64,000 bases of DNA, taken from assembly GCF_947496855.1 (NCBI RefSeq), contig NZ_CANMED010000003.1, positions 558,001 to 622,000 on the forward strand, read 5' to 3'. A program made the translations under genes and the position numbers. Positions within the stretch are counted from its first letter, which is position 1, and every line of letters begins with the position of its first letter. The stretch comes from an uncultured Aquimarina sp. Lineage in GTDB: Bacteria; Bacteroidota; Bacteroidia; Flavobacteriales; Flavobacteriaceae. Shown here one piece after another: positions 28,034-35,512 of the stretch. The notes under the pieces were generated by a model. The model was not told where the DNA came from and made no database searches. It saw only the letters and a list, made by a program, of their open reading frames with translations.

Positions 28034-28897
28034 TTATAATTGTTTTCTAAACTCTTCATAGTGATACAACACTTCTTCAGGAGCTTCTGTTTGTGGATAA
28101 TGTCCAATTGTACTTAATATCACTACATCAGCATTAGGTGCAATTTCTTTATAGAATTCCGCCATATGCTTTCCTGAGATCGGATCTACTCCTCCATCAA
28201 TAAGCCTTTTCGGCACATCCGAATATTGTACCGCTTCACGCCATCGAATCTTATAAGTATCTCTTTCTGTTAGATATTTAATAAGTTTTGGAATTACATT
28301 TTTGCCAGCATTATAGTCTATCGTTTCCCAAAACTCATCTATCTCCTCTTCACTGGCTTGCGTATACTCTCCAAATATCTTTTTGAAATTTTTTGCTAAC
28401 GTATTTCGACCCATAAAATGTTTCAGAATAGTACCAAAAGGAGTTAGCAACATTCTTTGTGTAAGTGTAGGGAAATTGGTCTCTGGGAACATTCCACCAT
28501 TAAGAAAGCAAACAGATTCAATTTTAAATTCATATTCAAGATTTTCTTTATACCTAGCTAACATTTCCTGAACCACTGTATCCCCATAATCATGTGCCAA
28601 TATATGAAAAGAAGTAATCGCTTTTTCTTTTAAAAACGTTTCCCATAAATCAACTTGCGAAGCTATGGTATATCTAAAATCAGTGGGTTTAGAAGAAAAA
28701 CCATATCCCAACATATCGATAGCGTATACCTTATATTTCTTGACAAGAGTGTTCCAAATCTTATTCCAATCCCAAGAAGAGGTTGGAAATCCGTGAACTA
28801 GAATGAGCGGCACTCCTACTCCTTCTTCCTTATAGAAAATTTGATATTTTTTGTATGAATAATATGATCCGGAATTTTTCCAATCCTGTAATCGCAT
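28034..28897 (-). CDS. Alpha/beta-fold hydrolase, MEST/epoxide-hydrolase-like
   Basis: 287 residues from the ATG at 28897 (MRLQDWKNSG); a TTG at 28912 would add five. Motifs are VPLILVHGFPTSSWDW (oxyanion loop), ILAHDYGDTVVQEML with an Asp nucleophile, FLNGGMFPETNFP, and STIGHYPQTEAPEEV with the catalytic His. The HDYGD elbow and NGGMFPE block are those of the MEST (PEG1)-like branch known from animals and bacteria. This branch is related to epoxide hydrolases and haloalkane dehalogenases. It is directly downstream of an Mpo1-like gene (1-bp gap), suggesting a shared lipid-related pathway; that is an inference. Confidence 0.8.
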   Translation of the reverse strand: MRLQDWKNSGSYYSYKKYQIFYKEEGVGVPLILVHGFPTSSWDWNKIWNTLVKKYKVYAIDMLGYGFSSKPTDFRYTIASQVDLWETFLKEKAITSFHILAHDYGDTVVQEMLARYKENLEYEFKIESVCFLNGGMFPETNFPTLTQRMLLTPFGTILKHFMGRNTLAKNFKKIFGEYTQASEEEIDEFWETIDYNAGKNVIPKLIKYLTERDTYKIRWREAVQYSDVPKRLIDGGVDPISGKHMAEFYKEIAPNADVVILSTIGHYPQTEAPEEVLYHYEEFRKQL

Positions 28898-28898
28898 A

Positions 28899-29363
28899 TT
28901 ACTTTTTTCCAAACATTTTTTGGATTACCCAAGCAGGTCCGATTAGTAAAAACTGTAAATCCTGTGCTGCAGAAGGCTTCTTTCCTTCTAGATGATGTCC
29001 ATAAAATTGCCCTACCCAGGCAACCACAAAAATAATAAGAGATACCATCCATAATGGTGCATATTGACTAATATAATAATTAGTTATAATACAGAAAGCA
29101 ACAAAAACTAATATCTGTAGTGCCATTTTCACAGATAATCTAACATAAAACAAAAGAATAAGTAAGGCTACCACAAAGGCCCAGTTTTCTATAAAAGGAT
29201 TTTCACCAGGTATAATTGAAGCCAAAAAACCACTAGGAATACTCATAATCAAACCTACAACAGAAAAAAATATCGCAGGAACGCATATGAAATGAATTGC
29301 AATATTTGTTTTGTTTTGATGACTTACCGCATATTCTTGAAACCAAGTCTCTAAAGTTTTCAT
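28899..29363 (-). CDS. Mpo1-like (DUF962/YGL010w) membrane protein
   Basis: 154 residues, four hydrophobic helices. The DUF962 signature is present: TWFQEYAVSHQNKTNIAIHFICVP (His of the NxxxHxxCxP motif), WVGQFYGHHLEGKKPSA, and DLQFLLIGPAWVIQK. Yeast Mpo1 is a 2-hydroxy fatty acid dioxygenase using Fe2+ bound by these histidines; bacterial members are presumed to act on lipids. It is the first gene of a two-gene unit with the MEST-like hydrolase. Confidence 0.85.
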   Translation of the reverse strand: MKTLETWFQEYAVSHQNKTNIAIHFICVPAIFFSVVGLIMSIPSGFLASIIPGENPFIENWAFVVALLILLFYVRLSVKMALQILVFVAFCIITNYYISQYAPLWMVSLIIFVVAWVGQFYGHHLEGKKPSAAQDLQFLLIGPAWVIQKMFGKK

Positions 29364-29452
29364 AACTATGGAATTTTAATGTAACTAAGATAGCAATTTT
29401 TAGACTCATAAAGTATAAAATTGTAATTTCGAAAACCTAAAAATTTAACATC

Positions 29453-30010
29453 ATGGCTCGTACTTCTTCAAATATGCTACCTCTTGGTACAACTGCTCCA
29501 GATTTCACGTTGGTAGATAGTGTTACTAACAATAAAATTTCATTAAAAGACATCAAGGGCGAAAAAGGAACCGTAATTATGTTTATATGCAATCATTGTC
29601 CTTTTGTTATCCACGTCAATGAAGAGATTGTGAGAGTAGCTAACGACTACCGTGTGCAAGGATTTGGTTTTGTTGCTGTCAGTAGTAATGATATTGAAAA
29701 TTATCCACAAGATGCTCCTGAACATATGTGGAAAACCGCTCAGAAAAACAATTATACATTCCCTTATTTGTTTGATGACACCCAAGAAGTAGCTAAAGCG
29801 TATGATGCTGCTTGCACACCGGATTTTTATCTTTTTGATGGAGAATTAGAACTTATTTATAGAGGACAATTAGATGATTCCAGACCAGGAAACGGAATAC
29901 CTGTAAATGGTCGTGATCTTCGCCAAGCACTAGACGCTGTTCTTAAAAACTCTAAAGTTATTGAACCACAAAAACCTAGTATAGGTTGTAATATTAAGTG
30001 GAAAGAGTAA
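29453..30010 (+). CDS. Thioredoxin-fold redoxin family protein
   Basis: 185 residues, no signal peptide, so cytosolic. The AhpC/TSA-type redoxin fold is clear: LPLGTTAPDFTLVDSVTNNK, GTVIMFICNHCPFVIHVNEE with a CNHC active-site motif, DIENYPQDAPEHMW, and CTPDFYLFDGELELIYRGQ with the cis-Pro region. This subgroup (CNHCPF) is common in many bacteria; the physiological partner is unknown. The GNAT gene starts 3 bp after its stop, indicating an operon. Confidence 0.85.
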   Translation: MARTSSNMLPLGTTAPDFTLVDSVTNNKISLKDIKGEKGTVIMFICNHCPFVIHVNEEIVRVANDYRVQGFGFVAVSSNDIENYPQDAPEHMWKTAQKNNYTFPYLFDDTQEVAKAYDAACTPDFYLFDGELELIYRGQLDDSRPGNGIPVNGRDLRQALDAVLKNSKVIEPQKPSIGCNIKWKE

Positions 30011-30013
30011 CGT

Positions 30014-30544
30014 ATGACTTTTGAAATTGAATTCCATAGATGTTCAGAAAACGATATTGAGGCTTTAGCAAAAGTAAGCCAACAATTCTATCCAGAACAC
30101 TACTCACATATCTGGAAAAACGGAGACACTAGTTTTTATGTCAATCTAAGTTTTACTACAGCCGCTTTTAAAAAAAACATTGAATCTGAAAATATTATTT
30201 ATTTTTTAATTCAAAAATCCGACAAGGTTCTCGGATTGTTAAAACTAAGAAAGCATCAAGAATTAGTAGGATACACAAAAACTGAAGCTCTCCAACTTGA
30301 AAAAATATATCTTCTGTCCGAAGCTACGGGATTAGGCATAGGTACATTTGCTCTAGATTTCACAAAAAATCTAGCTAAAGAATTGAATAAAAAAATTATT
30401 TGGCTTGATGTTATGACCACAAGTCCTGCCCTTCAATTTTATAAAAAGTTGGGATTTAAGACTATTTCTTATTATAATCTAGACTATTCTGGATTAAAGG
30501 ATGGTTATAGAGAAATGCAACGAATGATACTCTCTATTTTGTAG
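30014..30544 (+). CDS. GNAT family N-acetyltransferase
   Basis: 176 residues. The acetyl-CoA-binding motif is present in the form EKIYLLSEATGLGIGTFALD (Q/RxxGxG/A variant), followed by WLDVMTTSPALQFYKKLGFK, the usual GNAT beta5-alpha4 block. The start is MTFEIEFHRCSENDIEALAK. The substrate is unknown. It is downstream of the redoxin gene and its 3' end overlaps the convergent YfiT-like gene by 11 bp. Confidence 0.85.
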   Translation: MTFEIEFHRCSENDIEALAKVSQQFYPEHYSHIWKNGDTSFYVNLSFTTAAFKKNIESENIIYFLIQKSDKVLGLLKLRKHQELVGYTKTEALQLEKIYLLSEATGLGIGTFALDFTKNLAKELNKKIIWLDVMTTSPALQFYKKLGFKTISYYNLDYSGLKDGYREMQRMILSIL

Positions 30545-31055
30545 CTGTTGCCACTATCTGCAGATGTGCCAAATGATGATTTCCATGCCAAGCATAGATA
30601 CCAATATCTTCTGCTAACGAAATTTCTACAGTACCTTCTGGATGAATAAATACTTTTTCTAAATCATTCTCTGATAGTCCTTTTAAGAAATATGCCCATT
30701 TTGCGTGTAATGCTTTAATCAAATCTAATGAGAGATGAATAGGTGCTGATTTAGTATCAAATAATTCTGCCCATCGATCTTCATAATAAGCTTTAATGAC
30801 TGGCTTGTCTTCTGTAAGTGCCCATTTAAAACGTATATAACCATTATGATGACTATCATTAACATGATGAATAACTTGCCTTGCTGTCCATCCACCAGAT
30901 CGGTAAGAAGTCTCTAATTGTTCTTCAGAAAAACCTGAAACAAGTTCAGATATTTTTGCAGGTAACTCTTCTATATCGTTTATCCACTTAGAGATATGTA
31001 CTTTAGTAATATTCGTAGGACATTCAAATTCTCCTATAGGATATTGAAGATTCAT
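30534..31055 (-). CDS. YfiT family bacillithiol transferase (DinB fold)
   Basis: 173 residues of the DinB four-helix metalloenzyme fold. Metal-binding histidines are in RQVIHHVNDSHHNGYIRFKW and in YAWHGNHHLAHL. The LQYPIGEFECPTNIT start is characteristic of YfiT/BstA-like bacillithiol S-transferases, which conjugate electrophiles to bacillithiol in Firmicutes and Bacteroidota. It is cytosolic. It is preceded at 31066 by a hypothetical gene on the same strand with a 10-bp gap, so the two may be cotranscribed. Confidence 0.87.
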   Translation of the reverse strand: MNLQYPIGEFECPTNITKVHISKWINDIEELPAKISELVSGFSEEQLETSYRSGGWTARQVIHHVNDSHHNGYIRFKWALTEDKPVIKAYYEDRWAELFDTKSAPIHLSLDLIKALHAKWAYFLKGLSENDLEKVFIHPEGTVEISLAEDIGIYAWHGNHHLAHLQIVATATK

Positions 31056-31065
31056 AGTATCATTT

Positions 31066-31866
31066 TTATTCTACCTTTTTATACAAAACTAAGTTAGAGG
31101 ATGTATCCTGTAAATCCTTAACTACTAACTCAACTGCATTTAAAGATTCTATTTTATATCTATAAATATACTGGTCTTTGGGAGATGAGCAATACATAAC
31201 ATTATCTTTAATTTTTACCTTCAATCGCTTTAAAAACTTACCATCTCGGAAATTAAATCGTATGGTTTCTTCGAAAATCATATGTTCATCAGGAAATTGA
31301 ACATTCACCCATTTCCCCTGAAGAGCATCATACGTACTTCTGTTCTTAAATTTATTATCCAACAACGATTTCATTCGAAGGCTATAATCCACAAAAGTTT
31401 CTTCGGGCTCAATATTAGTAACTGCCTTACCTGTAACTACTTTATCGATCTCTTCTCCTTTATCAAAATAATACTTAGATTCATACTTTGTGAAAGCATT
31501 AGAATAATCCATCACTACGAAACCATCATCATTTTTCTTTTCCATATATTGACGTTGCTTATAGTCTACATGGATTAATTGATCGTTCCAGAAATAGAAA
31601 ATAGTAATCACCATCGCATTAGGCATACCTATTCTTCTTATTATTTTCTTTAGACGCTCGTGCTCGTAATATCCATTAAGTTCTGCACCGTGATCAGCAA
31701 TTTGATCAAGAAACTCTTCTGGATCTAAAGAAAACACATCAGATTCCATATAACTATCGATGATTTCTATCTGATCATTAATAGCTGCCATTGTAGCCTC
31801 ATCTTTCTGAGAAAAAGAAAAATTTATACAACAAAATGTTAAAAAAACTACTAGTATCCACTTCAT
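31066..31866 (-). CDS. Hypothetical exported protein
   Basis: I do not recognise a family with confidence. From the ATG at 31866 it has 266 residues with a signal peptide (MKWILVVFLTFCCINFSFS). The mature part is mixed alpha/beta and rich in charged residues; the C-terminal ~70 residues (ALQGKWVNVQFPDEHMIFEE onward) look like a lipocalin-like small beta domain. An upstream TTG at 31875 would add only MLV, so the ATG is preferred. It is likely periplasmic and precedes the YfiT-like gene. Confidence 0.6.
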   Translation of the reverse strand: MKWILVVFLTFCCINFSFSQKDEATMAAINDQIEIIDSYMESDVFSLDPEEFLDQIADHGAELNGYYEHERLKKIIRRIGMPNAMVITIFYFWNDQLIHVDYKQRQYMEKKNDDGFVVMDYSNAFTKYESKYYFDKGEEIDKVVTGKAVTNIEPEETFVDYSLRMKSLLDNKFKNRSTYDALQGKWVNVQFPDEHMIFEETIRFNFRDGKFLKRLKVKIKDNVMYCSSPKDQYIYRYKIESLNAVELVVKDLQDTSSNLVLYKKVE

Positions 31867-32067
31867 AACTAACAAAAAAAAGGGGTTCTTTATTTGTTCC
31901 CAACTCCAAAAAGGGGATGTAAATATCTAAATTATAGATGGAAAAGTTTACTATTTTCGGTAAAAATTGCAAATTGAGACGTAAAAACACCCCTTTTAAG
32001 GCTGCCTACAAGTGTTAACGAAAAGTTAAAAAATATTTATCACTATAAAATCACAGACAATCAGCAC

Positions 32068-32104
32068 AAAAAAACCTCTGAAATAAACTTCAGAGGTTTT
32101 TTTT
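32068..32104 (-). terminator. Terminator of the peptidyl-prolyl isomerase gene
   Basis: Stem AAAAAAACCTCTGAA / TTCAGAGGTTTTTTT with a 6-nt loop, A/T runs on both flanks. It is 18 bp after the isomerase stop. Confidence 0.88.
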
Positions 32105-32121
32105 ATCCTTAAAAAAGGGAT

Positions 32122-33054
32122 TTATTTCACCGCAACCAATTCTACGTCAAAAATCAAAGTAGCATTTGGTGGAATTACTCCTCCAGCACCATTTGCTCCA
32201 TACCCTAAAGATGGTGGAATTACAAAACGTGCCTTATCTCCTACTTGTAATAAAGCAATACCTTCATCCCATCCTGGAATTACTTGCCCCATTCCTAATG
32301 GAAAATCTATTGGTTGATTACGCTTGTAAGAAGAATCAAAAACAGTACCGTCTGTTAAACTCCCTTTATAATGAACAGAAACGGTTTTTCCTTTTTCCGC
32401 TTGTGCTCCATCTCCTTTTTGAATTATTTTATAATGCAAACCACTATCTGTTTTATCAAATCCAGCGGCCAATTCTTCTAACTGTTGTTCTGCTTCTTTT
32501 TTTGCTGCAGCTTCTCTCTCTGCTTTAGCTCCACTAAACTGTCTAAACCTCTCTACTGCATTAAAATTCTCTGCATCAGCTCCTACTCTAACAATCTCCA
32601 AAGATTCAATAGTATCTCCTTGTGCTACAGCATTGACAACATCTAGACCTTCTACCACTTTACCAAAAACAGTATGTTTACCGTCTAACCAAGCAGTTTC
32701 TACGTGAGTAATAAAAAACTGACTTCCGTTAGTCCCCGGTCCCGCATTAGCCATAGATAATACTCCTGGTCCATCGTGCGTAAGATCTGAATGAATTTCA
32801 TCATCAAATTGATATCCTGGTCCACCAGCTCCTGAACCTTGAGGATCTCCTCCTTGAATCATAAAATCAGGAATAACTCTATGGAATTTTAACCCATTAT
32901 AATAAGGTTTTCCTTGAGGAATTGCCTGGTTTTCCATATTTCCTTCTGCCAAACCTACAAAGTTTCCAACTGTTCCCGGAGTTTTTTCATACTCTAGATT
33001 TACTAGAATGCTTCCTTTTGTTGTATTAAATTTTGCGTATAATCCGTCTTGCAT
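32122..33054 (-). CDS. Fused cyclophilin-FKBP peptidyl-prolyl isomerase
   Basis: 310 residues with two complete prolyl-isomerase domains. The cyclophilin domain (about 5-165) shows [33 protein letters not shown] and [12 protein letters not shown]. After an Ala/Glu-rich helical linker (about 170-195), the FKBP domain (200-310) shows [39 protein letters not shown] and [21 protein letters not shown]. There is no signal peptide, so it probably acts in the cytosol on newly made proteins. The two-domain fusion is known in Bacteroidota. It is monocistronic with its own terminator. Confidence 0.92.
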   Translation of the reverse strand: MQDGLYAKFNTTKGSILVNLEYEKTPGTVGNFVGLAEGNMENQAIPQGKPYYNGLKFHRVIPDFMIQGGDPQGSGAGGPGYQFDDEIHSDLTHDGPGVLSMANAGPGTNGSQFFITHVETAWLDGKHTVFGKVVEGLDVVNAVAQGDTIESLEIVRVGADAENFNAVERFRQFSGAKAEREAAAKKEAEQQLEELAAGFDKTDSGLHYKIIQKGDGAQAEKGKTVSVHYKGSLTDGTVFDSSYKRNQPIDFPLGMGQVIPGWDEGIALLQVGDKARFVIPPSLGYGANGAGGVIPPNATLIFDVELVAVK

Positions 33055-33534
33055 AACTGCGTGTTTTAAGCTTATTAAATTTTAAGCTGCAAAGATAGGT
33101 AATTGCTTAATGTTTAGTGTACAAAAACGTAGGATTGTTTCCCAATTAAAGTGATTTCTATGCAAGGTTTTTATTGAAGGCATATGCCTCTAAATCTCAA
33201 CTCTCTCTTCGACAAGCTCCGCGGTTACTGAAGGTTTTTAACAATGCATTTTTTTTTAAAGAAATCTTGTTTACTGAAAAGGTAATACTAGAGATATAGT
33301 TTTATGCGAAAACCAATATCATTAAGTTAAGGAATACAAAGGTCAGTCTGAGTATGTCGAAGATCAATAAAGCCTCTGTATTCAATTACACTTCGACAAG
33401 CTTAGTGTAACAAAATAGATTCTTTTGGAGCTTTCATTAAAGATACTGTTATTAAAATTAATAAAGAAACTGCTATTCGGTCGAATCTCTCGAATTAATA
33501 AATTTAAGGTCTAAAAAAATAATCTCTAATAGAT
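33055..33534. repeat. Intergenic region with flavobacterial TCGAAG/CTTCGA dispersed-repeat remnants
   Basis: There is no gene in these 480 bp. Three blocks resemble the dispersed extragenic repeats common in flavobacteria. One is around 33207-33225 (CTTCGACAAGCTCCGCGG), one around 33341-33362 (GGTCAGTCTGAGTATGTCGA...), and one around 33389-33409 (CACTTCGACAAGCTTAGTG). The second and third are in opposite orientation and could pair through TGTCGAAG / CTTCGACA. They look degenerate. Confidence 0.45.
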
Positions 33535-34332
33535 TTAATCAATTTTATCCAACAGCTCTTGAGCTTCTGTATATTTATAATTGCTTTTATCGGCCGTAAT
33601 TGTTTGTAAAACAGTTTTAAGCTTACGTTTATTCTTTTCTTTCAAAAACACCAAAGCCTTATACCAATTTGCTTTTTTAGACTGCAAAGTATTAGAATTG
33701 GTTAATAGTTCGAATTGTGCTAAGGCTTCGTCAAACTTATTGAGTTCGATATAAGCAATACCATTATAGATATAGCTTAAGGGGTCGATAGCAATTTCTT
33801 TTTCGTGATATGTTGCAAAAGACTCTGTTGCCTCTTGATACTTTTTATCTTCGAATAACAATTGTGCATTCTCTAGTAATGTATTAGCATCCTCGCCTCT
33901 AGTAACTAATGACGGTATCTCATCCATATGGACATAAGAAGCATATAACTCATCATAATTAGTATCCTTAAAAACAAATAAAGAAATTGTGATTAAAACA
34001 GCAATAGATGCAGCAATTCCAATAAACCAAAAGGTTTTACTCTGTGAACTCGATCTGTTTTCTGCGATTACTTCATTAATAGTAGATTTCAAATTAACTG
34101 CTTTATCACTTTCATAAAAAGATTTCAGTTGTAAAGCTTTATCTGTTTTTAATACTTTTTTATCACCTTGCACCCATTCTTCGTCCTCATAAATGGTTAG
34201 CATATCTTTTTGCAACTTTAGTTCTTCAGCTAGTGCTGAGTCTTCAGCAACTCTTTTTTCGAATGCTTGCTTTTCTGATGCAGACATAGTACCACTCAGA
34301 TAATCATCAATTTCTATTGGGTAGTCCTTCAT
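33535..34332 (-). CDS. Membrane protein partner of the ECF sigma factor (putative anti-sigma, TPR C-terminus)
   Basis: 265 residues. The N-terminal ~90 residues are cytosolic and resemble an anti-sigma domain (IEIDDYLSGTMSASEKQAFE, an HxxxC-less zinc-independent type). One transmembrane helix lies near 98-118 (FWFIGIAASIAVLITISLFV), and the periplasmic C-terminus has TPR-like repeats (EDANTLLENAQLLFEDKKYQ, PLSYIYNGIAYIELNKFDEA). Start overlaps the sigma gene stop by 4 bp (ATGA), implying translational coupling. It would hold the sigma factor at the membrane until a periplasmic signal releases it. The anti-sigma role is inferred from layout and topology. Confidence 0.72.
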   Translation of the reverse strand: MKDYPIEIDDYLSGTMSASEKQAFEKRVAEDSALAEELKLQKDMLTIYEDEEWVQGDKKVLKTDKALQLKSFYESDKAVNLKSTINEVIAENRSSSQSKTFWFIGIAASIAVLITISLFVFKDTNYDELYASYVHMDEIPSLVTRGEDANTLLENAQLLFEDKKYQEATESFATYHEKEIAIDPLSYIYNGIAYIELNKFDEALAQFELLTNSNTLQSKKANWYKALVFLKEKNKRKLKTVLQTITADKSNYKYTEAQELLDKID

Positions 34333-34943
34333 AATTCTTTAATTTGATTATATCTGGTATCGCTTTTAATCAATTTAGTCAATTGTGATTTACAATTAAA
34401 AATACGTTGTCTCACTACATTATCTGTGTTATATCCTAGTTTTTCCATAATATCTTTATAAGGTGTTTTCTGAAAAAACAACTGTAATAATTGCTTACAG
34501 CTATCGGACAGTTTTGTTAATTTCTCCTGAAAAAGTTCCCATTTTTCTTGTTCTAAAGTCGCCATAGTCATGTCTTCTATTTCTTTAGAGTGTTCCAAAA
34601 CCTCATCATTTGTTACTATCCTTTTTTGTTTATTTAGTTCTCTACGCCATAAATTTCTACAAACTGCATAGAAATAAGCGCTAAAAGAGCTTTCTATTAC
34701 AAAGGCTTTTACCTTATATCTGGCGATTAGTTGCATCAATGCTTTCTGAAAAACATCTTCTGCATCTGCAATATCTCCACTATTACCAAGAACAAAACTT
34801 CTTATTTTAGGAAACTCTTTTATATACAAGTCTTGCATAAGTTCTTTATCCCCTGTAACGAGTTGCTTAAGTTGATCTTTTTCAGTTATCTGCATTAAGA
34901 TATCTTTAACTAATTGATTTTTTTTACTTTTGCCTAGTAACAT
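34329..34943 (-). CDS. ECF-type RNA polymerase sigma factor
   Basis: 204 residues. Region 2 lies at about 30-100 (ELMQDLYIKEFPKIRSFVLG, DAEDVFQKALMQLI, FSAYFYAVCRNLWRRELNKQ) and region 4 at about 130-190 (LTKLSDSCKQLLQLFFQKTP, then YKDIMEKLGYNTDNVVRQRI). It is encoded divergently from the lipoprotein/TPR-CHAT genes, which share its 5' region. The first ~25 codons, together with the intergenic promoter, are duplicated at 38233-38325. The most likely regulon includes the adjacent divergent genes, but this is inferred. Confidence 0.88.
   Translation of the reverse strand: MLLGKSKKNQLVKDILMQITEKDQLKQLVTGDKELMQDLYIKEFPKIRSFVLGNSGDIADAEDVFQKALMQLIARYKVKAFVIESSFSAYFYAVCRNLWRRELNKQKRIVTNDEVLEHSKEIEDMTMATLEQEKWELFQEKLTKLSDSCKQLLQLFFQKTPYKDIMEKLGYNTDNVVRQRIFNCKSQLTKLIKSDTRYNQIKEL
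34925..34932 (+). promoter_or_regulatory. Candidate -7 box upstream of the first lipoprotein-CHAT unit
   Basis: TACTTTTG fits TAnnTTTG and lies 67 bp before the chosen lipoprotein start, inside the beginning of the divergent sigma gene. The box and its surroundings are retained at 38307-38314 upstream of the duplicated unit. No good -33 box is evident, so an alternative sigma factor could be used. Confidence 0.45.
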
Positions 34944-34998
34944 TTATTAGGTTAGGGGAACATACTAATAAATAATGAAAACAAAAAAAGATTTAAGA

Positions 34999-35481
34999 AT
35001 GAAAAAAATCACATTACTAGTAGTAACTGCAGTTTTTGCAATTGGAATACAAAGCTGCTCAACGGATGAAATTGGAATTGAAGAGGTAACATTACAGGAA
35101 TTATTATCTAAAAAACTAACATCTAACAATTCGTTAGAAGGTCCAACTTCTTATTGCAAAATTTTTGCAGTATTTCCGAGTACCACAAGCTCTAATGAGC
35201 GTGATGTAATTAGATTTCAACATATGAATAGCACAGAATCATTTGGATTTTTTACCTTTAAAGCTACTGAATGTCAATTCATAGAAATCTGGAGAGTAGA
35301 CTGTTCTAAAATTCCTAGGGAATATGGTGACGGGACTGTTGAAGGTTCTACGATCGTTTACAATACAAGAAATGGCTCTGACGTAGATACTGAAGATGGT
35401 GACGTCTCAGCTTTCGAAATATTAGATACTTATACTGATTTAGAAAGTTTAATTTCAGGTTGTATGACAATTATGCTCTAA
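34999..35481 (+). CDS. Small variable lipoprotein, first copy
   Basis: 160 residues from the ATG at 34999. An upstream ATG at 34975 is rejected because the duplicated gene at 38380 lacks it while the homology continues through it. The signal peptide MKKITLLVVTAVFAIGIQSC (lipid Cys20) is nearly identical to that of the second copy, and STDEIGIEE follows. The mature domain then diverges strongly: here SYCKIFAVFPSTTSS, TECQFIEIWRVDC, and a C-terminal LESLISGC. I see no known family. It is 31 bp upstream of the TPR-CHAT gene and surely cotranscribed. As a membrane-anchored partner or substrate of the CHAT protease it is an attractive but unproven candidate. Confidence 0.72.
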   Translation: MKKITLLVVTAVFAIGIQSCSTDEIGIEEVTLQELLSKKLTSNNSLEGPTSYCKIFAVFPSTTSSNERDVIRFQHMNSTESFGFFTFKATECQFIEIWRVDCSKIPREYGDGTVEGSTIVYNTRNGSDVDTEDGDVSAFEILDTYTDLESLISGCMTIML

Positions 35482-35512
35482 TCAATTATCCACAAAATTA
35501 GAATCTAATCAA

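Noticed and set aside
34975-34977. Upstream ATG for the first lipoprotein
   Set aside because: The duplicated unit has no ATG there although the surrounding bases are conserved, and the signal peptide begins at 34999.
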